From contig NZ_JBNCMC010000004.1 in the NCBI RefSeq assembly GCF_049844995.1, positions 248,001-312,000 of the forward strand: DNA of 64,000 nucleotides. The letters are read 5' to 3'. This document shows, in pieces, positions 7,797 to 16,393 of this stretch. Position numbers and translations under genes: made by a program. Within the stretch, counting starts at the first letter, position 1. Each line of letters begins with the position of its first letter. This DNA is from Luteimicrobium sp049844995 (GTDB lineage Bacteria > Actinomycetota > Actinomycetes > Actinomycetales > Cellulomonadaceae). A model generated the notes under the pieces. The model did no database searches. It had not been told where the DNA came from and saw nothing but the letters and a program-made list of their open reading frames with translations.

Positions 7797-10700
7797 ATGG
7801 AACGCACCTTGAGAAGACTCACCGCCGCGGGGGCGAGCGCGGCGCTCGCCGTCGTCGGCCTCGCGCCGGTCCTCGCCTGGCCTGCGCACGCCGCCGAACA
7901 GCCTGCCGCCGTGGCGGCGGGTCTGCCGGCGCCGGTCGTCGACTACACGTTCGACGACGCCGGCCCCGGCACCACGACGTTGCACAACTCCGGCTCGGGC
8001 GGGGCCGCGTACGACGGGACGGTCGTGAACGCGGCGGCGCTGAAGACGGGGACCCGCGACGGTGCGGGCACGCTCACGCTGCCCGGCGGCCCGCAGGGCA
8101 CGACGGACTCCACGATGCCGTACGTGAAGATCCCCAACGGCCTCTACCGGGGCGCGAAGGGCGTCACGGTCTCGACGTGGGTCAAGTGGGACGGCAAGAA
8201 CGTCACCTCGGTCGCGCCGTGGACCTTCATCCTGGGCGGCGACAAGCTCCCGAACAACAACTACGGCGTCTTCTGGGCGCCGTCGGAGAACGGCAAGAAC
8301 AGCGCCGCGGCCAACGACGGCGCCGAGTACAAGATCAACGCCGCCGACGCGCTGCCGTCGGACCGCTGGATGCACCTCACGCTGACCGAGGACGGCTCCC
8401 AGCTCGTCATGTACGTCAACGGTGTGAGGACCGACGCGCGGTCGGCGCCGATCGACCTCGGGAAGCTCTACTCGGCGTCGAGCACCTACTCCGGTCTGAT
8501 CGGCCGGACGCAGTGGACCCAGCAGTACGCCACGTACTTCGGCGGCCAGCTCGACGACTTCCGGGTCTACGACACCGCGCTCACCGCCGAGCAGGTCGCG
8601 GGGCTCGGCGAGGACGTCGCGACCCTGACCGGCGTCGCGCCGGGCGGTGTCCAGGTCACGACGGCGACCGGCGTCGCGCCGACCCTCCCGGCGACGGTGA
8701 ACGCGACGTACAGCGACGGCTACGACCGGCCGGTCGCGGTGACGTGGGACGTCGTGGACCCGGGGTCGTACGCTCACGCGGGGAGCTTCACGGTCCACGG
8801 CACGACGGCGGTAGGGGAGGTCACGGCGACCGTGGAGGTCAAGACCGACAACCAGGTCGACATCGACCTGGCGAAGACGACGGGCGACTTCATGGGCGGC
8901 GCCGTCGGGACCCTGTACGGGCTCTACGGGCAGGACATCCCGTCCAACAACGTCATCGACGGGATCAAGCTCCGGACCGTCGCCACCAAGGCGCAGGACG
9001 GCCCCCAGCACCCGGGTGCTGACGCGCTCGAGGTGCTCAAGCCGCTCGTGGACTCGTCGGGTGGTGACGTCTACATCTACATGACGGACATCTACCGCGG
9101 GTTCCCGTACGAGTGGCCTGGCGACACCCCGCAGGCCCGCCTCGCCGACTTCGAGGCGAAGATGAGGACGCAGGTCGAGCAGGTGGCGAGCCTGCCGGAG
9201 AAGTACCGCAGCCACGTCGTCTTCGTGCCGTTCAACGAGCCCGAGGGCAACATGTTCGGGACCGGGACCTGGAGCTACAACAAGATCTCGTGGCTGAACG
9301 ACCCGCAGTACTACTTCAAGGCGTGGGACGACGCGTACGCGCTCATCAAGGACCGCCTGCCCGACGCGCGGATCGCCGGCCCGAACACGAGCGTCCTGTA
9401 CACGCAGGTCCAGGGGTTCCTCGAGCACGCGCTCGCGCAGGGCACCATGCCCGACGTCGTCACGTGGCACGAGCTGAGCGACCCGGCGTCCATCCGGACG
9501 AACGTCGCGAAGTTCCGCTCGTGGGAGGACAGCCTCTACAAGGGAACCGCATACGAGGGCAAGCACCTGCCGATCAACATCGACGAGTACGCGTTCAACT
9601 ACCACACCTCGGTGCCCGGCCAGATGATCCAGTGGGTCTCCGCGCTCGAGGACGCCAAGGTCGACGGCGACGTCGCGTACTGGAACATCGACGGCAACGT
9701 CTCCGACTCGGCGGTCCAGGCCAACCGGGGCAACGGGCAGTGGTGGCTGTTCAACGCCTACGGCCAGATGACCGGCAAGACCGTCCAGCTCACGCCGCCC
9801 CACCCGAACCGGAGCTACACGCTCCAGGGCGTCGCGACCCTCGACACGTCGCGCAAGCAGGCGAAGGCGATCATCGGCGGCGCGTCGGGCAACTCGCTGG
9901 TGAACTTCCAGCACGTCGACGCCGCGACGTTCGGGCCGACCGCCCACGTGTCGGTCAAGGAGATCGGCTGGTCGGGGCAGGTGGGTGACTCGTCCGGCCC
10001 GCGCGACGTCGCGGAGCTGAACGTGCCCGTCACGTCGGGCTCGTTGGCGCTCGCGTTCGGGGAGGGTGACCTGCCCGTGCTCGACGCCGAGTCCGCGTAC
10101 GTCATCACGGTGACGCCGGGTGCGAACGCCGACACGACGACGGCCGCGCCCGACCTCTGGAGAGCCACCTACGAGGCCGAGGACGCCGCGCACAGCGGCA
10201 CCGGCTACACGAAGAACGGGCCCGAGGGCACGACGTCGAACGTGTCCGGGTTCTACACCTCGGGCGGGTACGACGTCGGCGGCCTCCGTGCCGGCTCCGA
10301 CGTGAAGCTCGCCTTCACGGTCGACGTGCCGCGGGACGGGACCTACGACCTCAGCGTGTTCGCGAACTCGCTCAACACGTACGACGCGGTCAAGGAGCAG
10401 GGACCGACGAACGTGTTCCTCACGGTCGACGGGCAGGCCGAGCAGGAGCTCTACCTGCCGCTCGGCTACAAGTGGGTGGTCTGGGACCACACCGACACGA
10501 CCGTGCACCTCACGGCCGGCAAGCACACGCTGACGCTCGCCGCGCGCAGCCTCGACGGGTCGAAGGTCACCCAGGGCGACGCGATCGTCGACAAGATCGA
10601 CCTCGCGCTGCCCGACCCGAAGGCCGCCACCCAGGTGTACGAGGGGGAGAACGCCGAGCTCGACGGCGCGGTCGCCGACTACACCCGCACGGGCGTGTCC

Positions 10701-11756
10701 GGCTCGGGCGCCGCGGCGCTCGGGACTGACGGCTCGGCGACGTTCTGGGTCTACGGGAAGGACGACGCCGAGCGCTCGCTCTCGGTCGACACCCTCGGCT
10801 CGGGGACCGCGACCCTCACGGTCAACGGGCAGCGGGTCGGCACCATCGGCTCGCCCGTCACGGTGCCGGTGTTCCTCTCGGGCGGCATCAACAAGGTCAC
10901 GGTCACGGGCGCAGGCGGGAACCTGCTCGTGGACCGGGTCCGGGTCGGCGCGTCCGGCGGGCACCTGGCCGGCACGACCGTCCAGGGTGAGGACGCGACC
11001 GTCAGCGGGGGCGCGAAGGTCGCGTCGTACCCGCTCGCCCAGGGCGGCAAGGCGCTCACCGGCATCGGCGGCGAACCCGGGAACGACAACGCCGCGACGT
11101 TCACGGTGTCCGCGAAGGCGGCGGGCACGTACGCGGTCACGGTGCGGTACTCGAACGGCGAGCAGTCGGTCGCGTCCCACTACAACCCGGACCCGCTCGC
11201 GCGCCACGCCGACGTGTCCGTGAACGGCGGCGACGCGCAGCGCGTGTGGTTCCCGTTCACGTTCCACGACGACAACTTCTACGAGCTGACGTTCTACGCG
11301 ACGCTCGCGAAGGGCGCCAACACCCTGAGGTTCGGCTCGGAGGAGCTGCCGAACTTCGACGGGACCACCTACATCTCCGACACCTACCCGGACATCGACC
11401 TGCGGTCGCCGTGGGCGCCGAACATCGACGCCCTGACGGTCACGCCCTTCGCGGACGCCGCCGCGATCCCGGCGGCGTGGGACGCGAAGACCGCCTACCA
11501 GACCGGCGCGACGGTGGCGTTCGGCGGGTCGACGTGGACGGCGTCGTGGTGGACGCAGAACCAGAAGCCGGGGGACCCGTACGGGCCGTGGCAGGAGGTG
11601 GTGACCGCCGTCGACGGGACGGCGGTGTGGACGGCGTCGAGGATCTTCGACTCCGGCGACACCGTCGCCTACCACGGCGCGACGTACGTCGCGAAGTGGT
11701 GGACCCGGAACCAGAAGCCGGGCGACGCGAACGGGCCGTGGAGGAAGCTCGGCTGA
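7797..11756 (+). CDS. Secreted multidomain GH39-like glycoside hydrolase
   Basis: About 1319 residues. ATG 7797 is preferred over ATG 7779 because AAGGAG stands 7 bases before it. Domains in order: Sec signal peptide ending AHAAEQ (about 1-32); LamG/concanavalin-like domain (about 45-275); bacterial Ig-like domain (about 275-355); a GH-A clan barrel like GH39 (about 360-690) with the acid/base motif FVPFNEPEG (E481) and the nucleophile candidate NIDEYAF (E597); a beta-sandwich; three CBM6/CBM35-like domains (about 785-1225, starting YEAEDA, VYEGENAEL, VQGEDATV); two CBM5/12 repeats with AS/AKWWT..NQKPGD. Some GH39 enzymes of this shape act on arabinogalactan side chains, so a plant-glycan role is plausible but unproven. 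Confidence 0.85.
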   Translation: MERTLRRLTAAGASAALAVVGLAPVLAWPAHAAEQPAAVAAGLPAPVVDYTFDDAGPGTTTLHNSGSGGAAYDGTVVNAAALKTGTRDGAGTLTLPGGPQGTTDSTMPYVKIPNGLYRGAKGVTVSTWVKWDGKNVTSVAPWTFILGGDKLPNNNYGVFWAPSENGKNSAAANDGAEYKINAADALPSDRWMHLTLTEDGSQLVMYVNGVRTDARSAPIDLGKLYSASSTYSGLIGRTQWTQQYATYFGGQLDDFRVYDTALTAEQVAGLGEDVATLTGVAPGGVQVTTATGVAPTLPATVNATYSDGYDRPVAVTWDVVDPGSYAHAGSFTVHGTTAVGEVTATVEVKTDNQVDIDLAKTTGDFMGGAVGTLYGLYGQDIPSNNVIDGIKLRTVATKAQDGPQHPGADALEVLKPLVDSSGGDVYIYMTDIYRGFPYEWPGDTPQARLADFEAKMRTQVEQVASLPEKYRSHVVFVPFNEPEGNMFGTGTWSYNKISWLNDPQYYFKAWDDAYALIKDRLPDARIAGPNTSVLYTQVQGFLEHALAQGTMPDVVTWHELSDPASIRTNVAKFRSWEDSLYKGTAYEGKHLPINIDEYAFNYHTSVPGQMIQWVSALEDAKVDGDVAYWNIDGNVSDSAVQANRGNGQWWLFNAYGQMTGKTVQLTPPHPNRSYTLQGVATLDTSRKQAKAIIGGASGNSLVNFQHVDAATFGPTAHVSVKEIGWSGQVGDSSGPRDVAELNVPVTSGSLALAFGEGDLPVLDAESAYVITVTPGANADTTTAAPDLWRATYEAEDAAHSGTGYTKNGPEGTTSNVSGFYTSGGYDVGGLRAGSDVKLAFTVDVPRDGTYDLSVFANSLNTYDAVKEQGPTNVFLTVDGQAEQELYLPLGYKWVVWDHTDTTVHLTAGKHTLTLAARSLDGSKVTQGDAIVDKIDLALPDPKAATQVYEGENAELDGAVADYTRTGVSGSGAAALGTDGSATFWVYGKDDAERSLSVDTLGSGTATLTVNGQRVGTIGSPVTVPVFLSGGINKVTVTGAGGNLLVDRVRVGASGGHLAGTTVQGEDATVSGGAKVASYPLAQGGKALTGIGGEPGNDNAATFTVSAKAAGTYAVTVRYSNGEQSVASHYNPDPLARHADVSVNGGDAQRVWFPFTFHDDNFYELTFYATLAKGANTLRFGSEELPNFDGTTYISDTYPDIDLRSPWAPNIDALTVTPFADAAAIPAAWDAKTAYQTGATVAFGGSTWTASWWTQNQKPGDPYGPWQEVVTAVDGTAVWTASRIFDSGDTVAYHGATYVAKWWTRNQKPGDANGPWRKLG

Positions 11757-11770
11757 TTCGCGAGCGCTGA

Positions 11771-11810
11771 GAGCCGGGCCCGACGTCCTGAGGGTCGTCG
11801 GGCCCGGCTC
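11771..11810. terminator. Bidirectional terminator between converging genes
   Basis: A perfect 15-bp inverted repeat (GAGCCGGGCCCGACG at 11771-11785, complement at 11796-11810) with a 10-base loop sits between the GH39-like gene and the oppositely transcribed LacI gene. There is no T-run on either side. Confidence 0.75.
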
Positions 11811-11814
11811 GCTC

Positions 11815-12873
11815 TCAGCCCGTGCGGACCGAGCTCTGCCGGACGACCAGCCGCGGCGGCAGCACGACGGCCGAGTGCTCGTGCGGTTCGGCGCCGGGAG
11901 CGGCTTCCTCCTGGAGGAGCATCGCCCCGAGGCGACCGACCTCCTCGCCGGGCTGGGCGATGGTGGAGATGGGGATCGGGCTGTCCCACGCGGCCTGGTT
12001 GTTGTCGTACCCCACGATCCCGACGTCGTCGGGGACCCGGATGTCGGTCCGACCGGCCAGCGCCTGGACGATGCCGGCGGCGAGGAGGTCGGACGCGGCG
12101 AAGATCCCGTCGATCTCGCCGGCCGCGATGCGGTCGGCGAGCGCGAGGCCCACCGCGAACCCGTCCGCCCGGTTGATCCAGTCGGGCGACACGATCTCGG
12201 ACGTGACGCCGGGACTCTCGGCGACGGCGCGCCGGAACCCGTTGCGTCGCTCGGCCACGGGTTGGAGCTCCTCGGGGCCGCCGATGAACGCGAGCCGCGT
12301 GCGGCCGGTCTCGACCAGGTGCTGCGTGGCCAGGTAGCCCCCGAGCGTGTTGTCGACGTCGACGGAGCAGAACTGGCTCGTAGGGGCGATGAAGTTGAGG
12401 AGCACGAGCGGGATGCCCGCGGGGGCGCGGCGCGCGACGGTGGCGAAGTGTGCCGCGTCGTTGAGCGTCATGAGGATTCCCGTCACGCGGGCCTGCGCGA
12501 ACATGTCCAGATAGGCCGACTCGCGCTCCACGCGGGCGTCGCTGTTGGCGAGCATCATGGTGAGCCCGCCGTGCTCGGCGCCGCTCTCGGCGCCGCGCGC
12601 CACGTCGACGAAGAGCGAGTTGGACAGGTCGGAGACGATCAGCCCGATGGACCGGGTGCTGCCGGTCTTGAGCGAGCGCGCCGCCGTGTTGGGGACGTAG
12701 CCCAGCAGCGACATCGCCCGCTCGACCTTCTCCCGGGTCGCGGCCGCGACCTTGTCCGGATGGTTGAGGACGTTGGACACCGTCCCTTGGGAGACGCCCG
12801 CGAGGGAAGCGACGTCGCCGACGCTCGGGCGCTGTCGTGCGGACGACGGCGTTGCGGCGGCGTCAGAGACCAC
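11815..12873 (-). CDS. LacI-family regulator, probable controller of the rhamnosidase operon
   Basis: A 352-residue LacI protein. The frame stays open upstream, but the GTG at 12873 is chosen because GAGGAG lies 5 bases before it and the product then begins shortly before the helix-turn-helix (SVGDVASLAGVSQGTVSNVL). An ATG at 12891 is an alternative. The hinge helix PNTAARSLKTGST and a sugar-binding effector domain follow. It is divergent from the importer and rhamnosidase operon that starts at 13135. The palindrome TTGAAACGCTTCAA in that promoter recurs before the GH3 gene and fits operators of LacI proteins with a GTVSNVLN recognition helix. A half-matching site (12979-12993) lies upstream of its own start. 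Confidence 0.93.
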   Translation of the reverse strand: MVSDAAATPSSARQRPSVGDVASLAGVSQGTVSNVLNHPDKVAAATREKVERAMSLLGYVPNTAARSLKTGSTRSIGLIVSDLSNSLFVDVARGAESGAEHGGLTMMLANSDARVERESAYLDMFAQARVTGILMTLNDAAHFATVARRAPAGIPLVLLNFIAPTSQFCSVDVDNTLGGYLATQHLVETGRTRLAFIGGPEELQPVAERRNGFRRAVAESPGVTSEIVSPDWINRADGFAVGLALADRIAAGEIDGIFAASDLLAAGIVQALAGRTDIRVPDDVGIVGYDNNQAAWDSPIPISTIAQPGEEVGRLGAMLLQEEAAPGAEPHEHSAVVLPPRLVVRQSSVRTG

Positions 12874-13062
12874 GTCGGCTCCTCGGGGCATGGGGCCGCG
12901 GGGGCGGCTCGTCGGACAGGGTAGCCGGGCGGGACCGGCGTGGCGCGCAGCGCCGCGCCGACGGCGCGGCGTGGCGGGTTGAATCGAAGCAAATCTAGCG
13001 GGTTCGTCGTCCGGCTCGCGCGGCATCCTTGCGGCACAAGGTCACAGGTTCGCATCGACCGG

Positions 13063-13092
13063 TTGACCGGGCGCCCACCGAGGCCCTACGTT
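13063..13092 (+). promoter_or_regulatory. Promoter of the rhamnoside-importer operon
   Basis: TTGACC (13063-13068) and TACGTT (13087-13092) are separated by 18 bases. The operator at 13092-13105 overlaps the -10 end, so a bound LacI protein would block RNA polymerase. Confidence 0.6.
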
Positions 13093-13105
13093 TGAAACGC
13101 TTCAA
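13092..13105 (+). promoter_or_regulatory. LacI-type operator TTGAAACGCTTCAA (copy 1)
   Basis: Near-perfect 14-bp palindrome at the start of the importer and rhamnosidase operon. An identical 14-mer, with one further shared flanking T, lies at 19113-19126 in front of the GH3 gene, so both units probably answer to the same regulator. Confidence 0.75.
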
Positions 13106-13134
13106 CCCCATGCTTCGCGCTTCAAGGAGGAACT

Positions 13135-14463
13135 GTGAACCCGATGCTGAAGCGCCGGTCGACGCTCGTGGGCGTCATCGGCCTGAGCGCTCTGACGCTC
13201 ACCCTGGCCGCGTGCAGCGGCTCTAGCTCGAACGACTCGACGGGCGGCGGTGGCAAGTCGGCGTCGAGCTTCAGCTTCCTCGCCATCAACGAGAACACCA
13301 CCATCCCCGACACGCTCACGACGCTGAGCAAGAACGAGTGCCAGGCCGACAACAAGGCACAGCCGCTCAAGATCACCAAGCAGGCGCAGTCGACGCTCGA
13401 CCAGCAGCTGCAGCTCCTCGCCGGTCAGGGCGGGCTGCCGCAGGCGTTCATCAGCGCGAACGCACCGTCGCTGACCGAGCAGCTTGCGCAGCAGGGCACG
13501 GCCCAGGACGTCGGCGCGGCACTCGACAAGCTCGGAATCTCCGACGACATCCTGCCGGCGGCCAAGTCCACGATCGAGCAGCTCTACGACGGCAAGCAGC
13601 TCGTGCTGCCGACCGAGTACAACATCGAGGGCCTCTGGTACAACAAGAAGCTCCTGGCCGACAACGGGATCGCCGCCCCGACCAGCTGGGACGAGCTCGT
13701 CGCGGCGTTCGCGAAGCTCAAGGCCGCCGGCGTCCAGCCGGTCTCGCAGGCGGGCAAGGGCGGCGACGGCTGGGGCGTGACCCGCTGGGTCGGCGACTAC
13801 ATCGCCCGGGACCTCGGCCCCGACGCCATGAAGGCGGTCAAGGACGGCTCGGCGAAGCTCACGGACGCGGAGTACGTCAAGGCGGCCGACGCGGTCTCCG
13901 ACCTCGGCAAGCAGGGCTACTTCGGCAGCTCGCCGACGTCGATCGACTACGCGACCGCGCTCAACACGTTCCTGACCGGCAAGGCCGCCTTCATCTACAT
14001 GGGGTCGTGGGCCGTGTCGGACTTCAACAACGCGGACGAGAACAAGATCGGAGCCGACAACATCGGCTTCATGCAGTTCCCCGCGGTCACCGGAGGCAAG
14101 GGCTCGGCCGACCAGATGCCCACCAACGTCGGCACGGCCGTCGCGGTCTCGGCGAAGGGGTTCGAGAACGACACCGCCACCCAGAACTGGGTCAAGTGCA
14201 TCGTCCAGAACTACGGGACCGTCGCCCTGCGCGACGCGGGCCAGATCACCGGCTTCAAGACGGCGTCGGACACGAAGGTCTCCGACCTCACCAAGCTCGT
14301 GCAGGACCAGATCTCGGGCGTCTCGACGAGCATCCTCTGGTTCGAGGCGTACTTCAGCGCCAAGGCGACCACGACGAGCCAGAACGACGGCGGGCTGCTC
14401 GCGTCGGGGAAGCTCTCCGGTGCGGACTTCATGAAGCAGGTCCAGGCGGACCTCGGGTCCTGA
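13135..14463 (+). CDS. Sugar ABC transporter substrate-binding lipoprotein (CUT1)
   Basis: A 442-residue lipoprotein binding protein starting at GTG 13135 with a strong AAGGAGG. The N-terminus has a short basic stretch, a hydrophobic core and the lipobox TLAAC, then a Ser/Gly/Asn-rich linker. Mature features typical of family-1 sugar binders include LWYNKKLLADNGIAAP and AFIYMGSWAVSDF. It heads an operon with two permeases and a GH78 alpha-L-rhamnosidase, so the likely ligand is a rhamnose-containing oligosaccharide or glycoside. No ATPase is encoded nearby. The operon has its own promoter and LacI-type operator. Confidence 0.92.
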   Translation: MNPMLKRRSTLVGVIGLSALTLTLAACSGSSSNDSTGGGGKSASSFSFLAINENTTIPDTLTTLSKNECQADNKAQPLKITKQAQSTLDQQLQLLAGQGGLPQAFISANAPSLTEQLAQQGTAQDVGAALDKLGISDDILPAAKSTIEQLYDGKQLVLPTEYNIEGLWYNKKLLADNGIAAPTSWDELVAAFAKLKAAGVQPVSQAGKGGDGWGVTRWVGDYIARDLGPDAMKAVKDGSAKLTDAEYVKAADAVSDLGKQGYFGSSPTSIDYATALNTFLTGKAAFIYMGSWAVSDFNNADENKIGADNIGFMQFPAVTGGKGSADQMPTNVGTAVAVSAKGFENDTATQNWVKCIVQNYGTVALRDAGQITGFKTASDTKVSDLTKLVQDQISGVSTSILWFEAYFSAKATTTSQNDGGLLASGKLSGADFMKQVQADLGS

Positions 14464-14468
14464 CGACC

Positions 14469-14509
14469 GCGCCGGCCGGCGCCCGTGAACCACGAGCCCC
14501 GGCCGGCGC
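14469..14509 (+). promoter_or_regulatory. Hairpin between binding-protein and permease genes
   Basis: GCGCCGGCCGG (14469-14479) pairs perfectly with CCGGCCGGCGC (14499-14509) around a 19-base loop, 6 bases after the binding-protein stop. It is the counterpart of the hairpin at 3979-4021 and could set the ratio of binding protein to permease. Confidence 0.5.
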
Positions 14510-14601
14510 GCCCGCAAGCACGTGCAGCGCGCTCGCGGGCGCGCTCGTCCCCGGGGCGCAGGTGCCTCGGGGGCCACCACGAACGAGATGTGAGTCCTTT
14601 C

Positions 14602-15486
14602 ATGAACCGTGTCCTCGGCGACAAGCGAGCGATCGCGATCCTCCTCGGCCCGGCGCTGCTCGTGTACAGCCTGGTCATGCTGCTGCCGATGCTGTGGTCG
14701 CTCGGCTACACGTTCTTCAGCGGCAGCGTGATCACCGGCTTCACCTGGGCGGGCGGGAAGAACTTCTCCACGCTCCTCCACGACCCCGACGCGCACAGCG
14801 CCCTGCTGTTCACGCTCAAGTACGCCGTCATCATCACCGTCGGCCAGGTCGTGATGGGCTATCTGCTCTCGCTGCTCTACGTCTTCTACCTGAAGAAGGC
14901 GTCCGGGCTGATCCGGACGCTCGTGTTCTTCCCGGTCGTCCTGCCGACCGTCGCCGTCGCGCTCCTGTTCCAGAAGTTCTTCGAGTTCGCCCCCCAGACC
15001 GGGCCGGTGAACTCGCTGCTCGAGGCGCTCGGGATGCACGGCGTGGACTGGTTCAGCTCGCCGGGCAGCGCGTTCGTCGTGATCGCGCTGATGGACATCT
15101 GGCGCTCGATGGGGTTCTACGCGGTCCTGCTCTACGCCGGCCTCGTCGACGTCCCGGAGGAAGTTCTCGAGTCGGCCCGGCTCGACGGCGCGCACGGGTG
15201 GCGCCTGGTGCGCTCCATCGTGCTGCCGCTCTCGCTCCCGGTGCTCGTCTCGTCGGTGATCTTCTCGATCAACGGGACGCTCAAGGTGTTCGACTCGATC
15301 TACGCACTGACGGGCGGCGGTCCGGGCGACGCGACGACGCCCCTGACGCTGCTGATGTACCGGACGTCCTTCTTCTACGGCGACTACGGCTACGGCTCCA
15401 CGATCGCCCTCTCGCTGACGATCCTCTGCCTGATCGTCACCGTCTTCATCTTCCGCGCGAACCGTCGCGACCTGACCCAGGGCTGA
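14602..15486 (+). CDS. Sugar ABC transporter permease, MalF/UgpA-like
   Basis: An inner-membrane permease of about 294 residues with six predicted helices (first near LLGPALLVYSLVMLLP). The ATPase-docking loop is VLESARLDGAHGWRLV. The start is ambiguous: ATG 14602 gives a normal N-terminus (MNRVLGDKR), and GTG 14590 four codons earlier is also possible. The open frame continues further upstream without a plausible start. It forms a CUT1 importer with the preceding lipoprotein and the following permease. Confidence 0.92.
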   Translation: MNRVLGDKRAIAILLGPALLVYSLVMLLPMLWSLGYTFFSGSVITGFTWAGGKNFSTLLHDPDAHSALLFTLKYAVIITVGQVVMGYLLSLLYVFYLKKASGLIRTLVFFPVVLPTVAVALLFQKFFEFAPQTGPVNSLLEALGMHGVDWFSSPGSAFVVIALMDIWRSMGFYAVLLYAGLVDVPEEVLESARLDGAHGWRLVRSIVLPLSLPVLVSSVIFSINGTLKVFDSIYALTGGGPGDATTPLTLLMYRTSFFYGDYGYGSTIALSLTILCLIVTVFIFRANRRDLTQG

Positions 15487-15489
15487 ACC

Positions 15490-16389
15490 ATGAGCGCACC
15501 GACCACCACGCCGTCCCCGACGATCCCCGCAACTGCCGGCGAAGCCCGGCGCAACCCCACGGCCCGGCGCCGCATCCGGCGCATCCCGATCTACGTCCTC
15601 GTGACGGTCCTGCTCGTCGTCATGGTCTACCCGCTGCTCTGGATCCTGCTCGGGTCCTTCAAGACCCAGGACGAGTTCCTCAACAACCCCACGTGGGCGC
15701 TGCCGGAGAGCTTCACCAACTTCTCGAACTACTCGGACGCCTGGTCGAGCATCGCGCTGTACCTGCGGAACTCGATCTTCGCCGTCGTGCCGTCGCTCTT
15801 CCTCGTCATCGTCCTCGGGACCGCGGCAGGCTTCGCGCTCGAGGTCATGGTGTTCCGCGGCCGGTCGGGCGTGCTGCTCCTCTTCCTGGCGGGGATCATG
15901 ATCCCCGGCCAGATGATCCTGCTCCCGCTGTTCACCGTGTACTTCAAGCTGCACCTGACCAACAGCCTGTGGCCGCTCATCATCACGTACACGGCGACCG
16001 GCCTGCCTCTGACGGTGTTCATGATGGCGACGTACTTCCGGTCCATACCACGGGAGGTCTTCGAGGCGTCGACGCTCGACGGGGCGTCCGCCGTCCGGTC
16101 GTTCCGGTCCGTCGGCTTCCCGATGATGCGCGGGGCGGTCTTCACCATCGCCCTCGTCCAGTTCTTCTTCCTCTGGAACGACCTCCTGATCGCGTTGACG
16201 TTCACGACGCAGGACAGCCTGCGCACCGTCCAGGTGGGTCTGCTGAACTTCACCGGCCAGTTCGGCACCGTCGACTACGGCCCGACATTCGCCGCGATCT
16301 GCATCAACATGCTCCTGGTCCTCGTGCTCTACGTGTTCCTGAACCAGAGGGTCATGAAGGGCATGTCGTCCGGTGCGGTCAAGGGCTGA
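15490..16389 (+). CDS. Sugar ABC transporter permease, MalG/UgpE-like
   Basis: The second permease of the putative rhamnoside importer, 299 residues. It starts at ATG 15490, three bases after the previous stop. A cytoplasmic N-terminal extension of about 30 residues precedes the first helix (VLVTVLLVVMVYPLLWI). The docking loop reads VFEASTLDGASAVRSF. The rhamnosidase gene begins almost at its stop codon, so importer and enzyme are made together. Confidence 0.92.
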   Translation: MSAPTTTPSPTIPATAGEARRNPTARRRIRRIPIYVLVTVLLVVMVYPLLWILLGSFKTQDEFLNNPTWALPESFTNFSNYSDAWSSIALYLRNSIFAVVPSLFLVIVLGTAAGFALEVMVFRGRSGVLLLFLAGIMIPGQMILLPLFTVYFKLHLTNSLWPLIITYTATGLPLTVFMMATYFRSIPREVFEASTLDGASAVRSFRSVGFPMMRGAVFTIALVQFFFLWNDLLIALTFTTQDSLRTVQVGLLNFTGQFGTVDYGPTFAAICINMLLVLVLYVFLNQRVMKGMSSGAVKG

Positions 16390-16393
16390 CGCC

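Noticed and set aside
7731..11675. A 1314-codon open frame on the minus strand opposite the GH39-like gene
   Set aside because: It is Arg/Val-rich shadow text with no domain. The plus-strand gene has a signal peptide, catalytic motifs and a ribosome site. Similar long shadow frames (13102-15954, 16379-19183, 19147-21402, 36830-39253) were dropped for the same reason.
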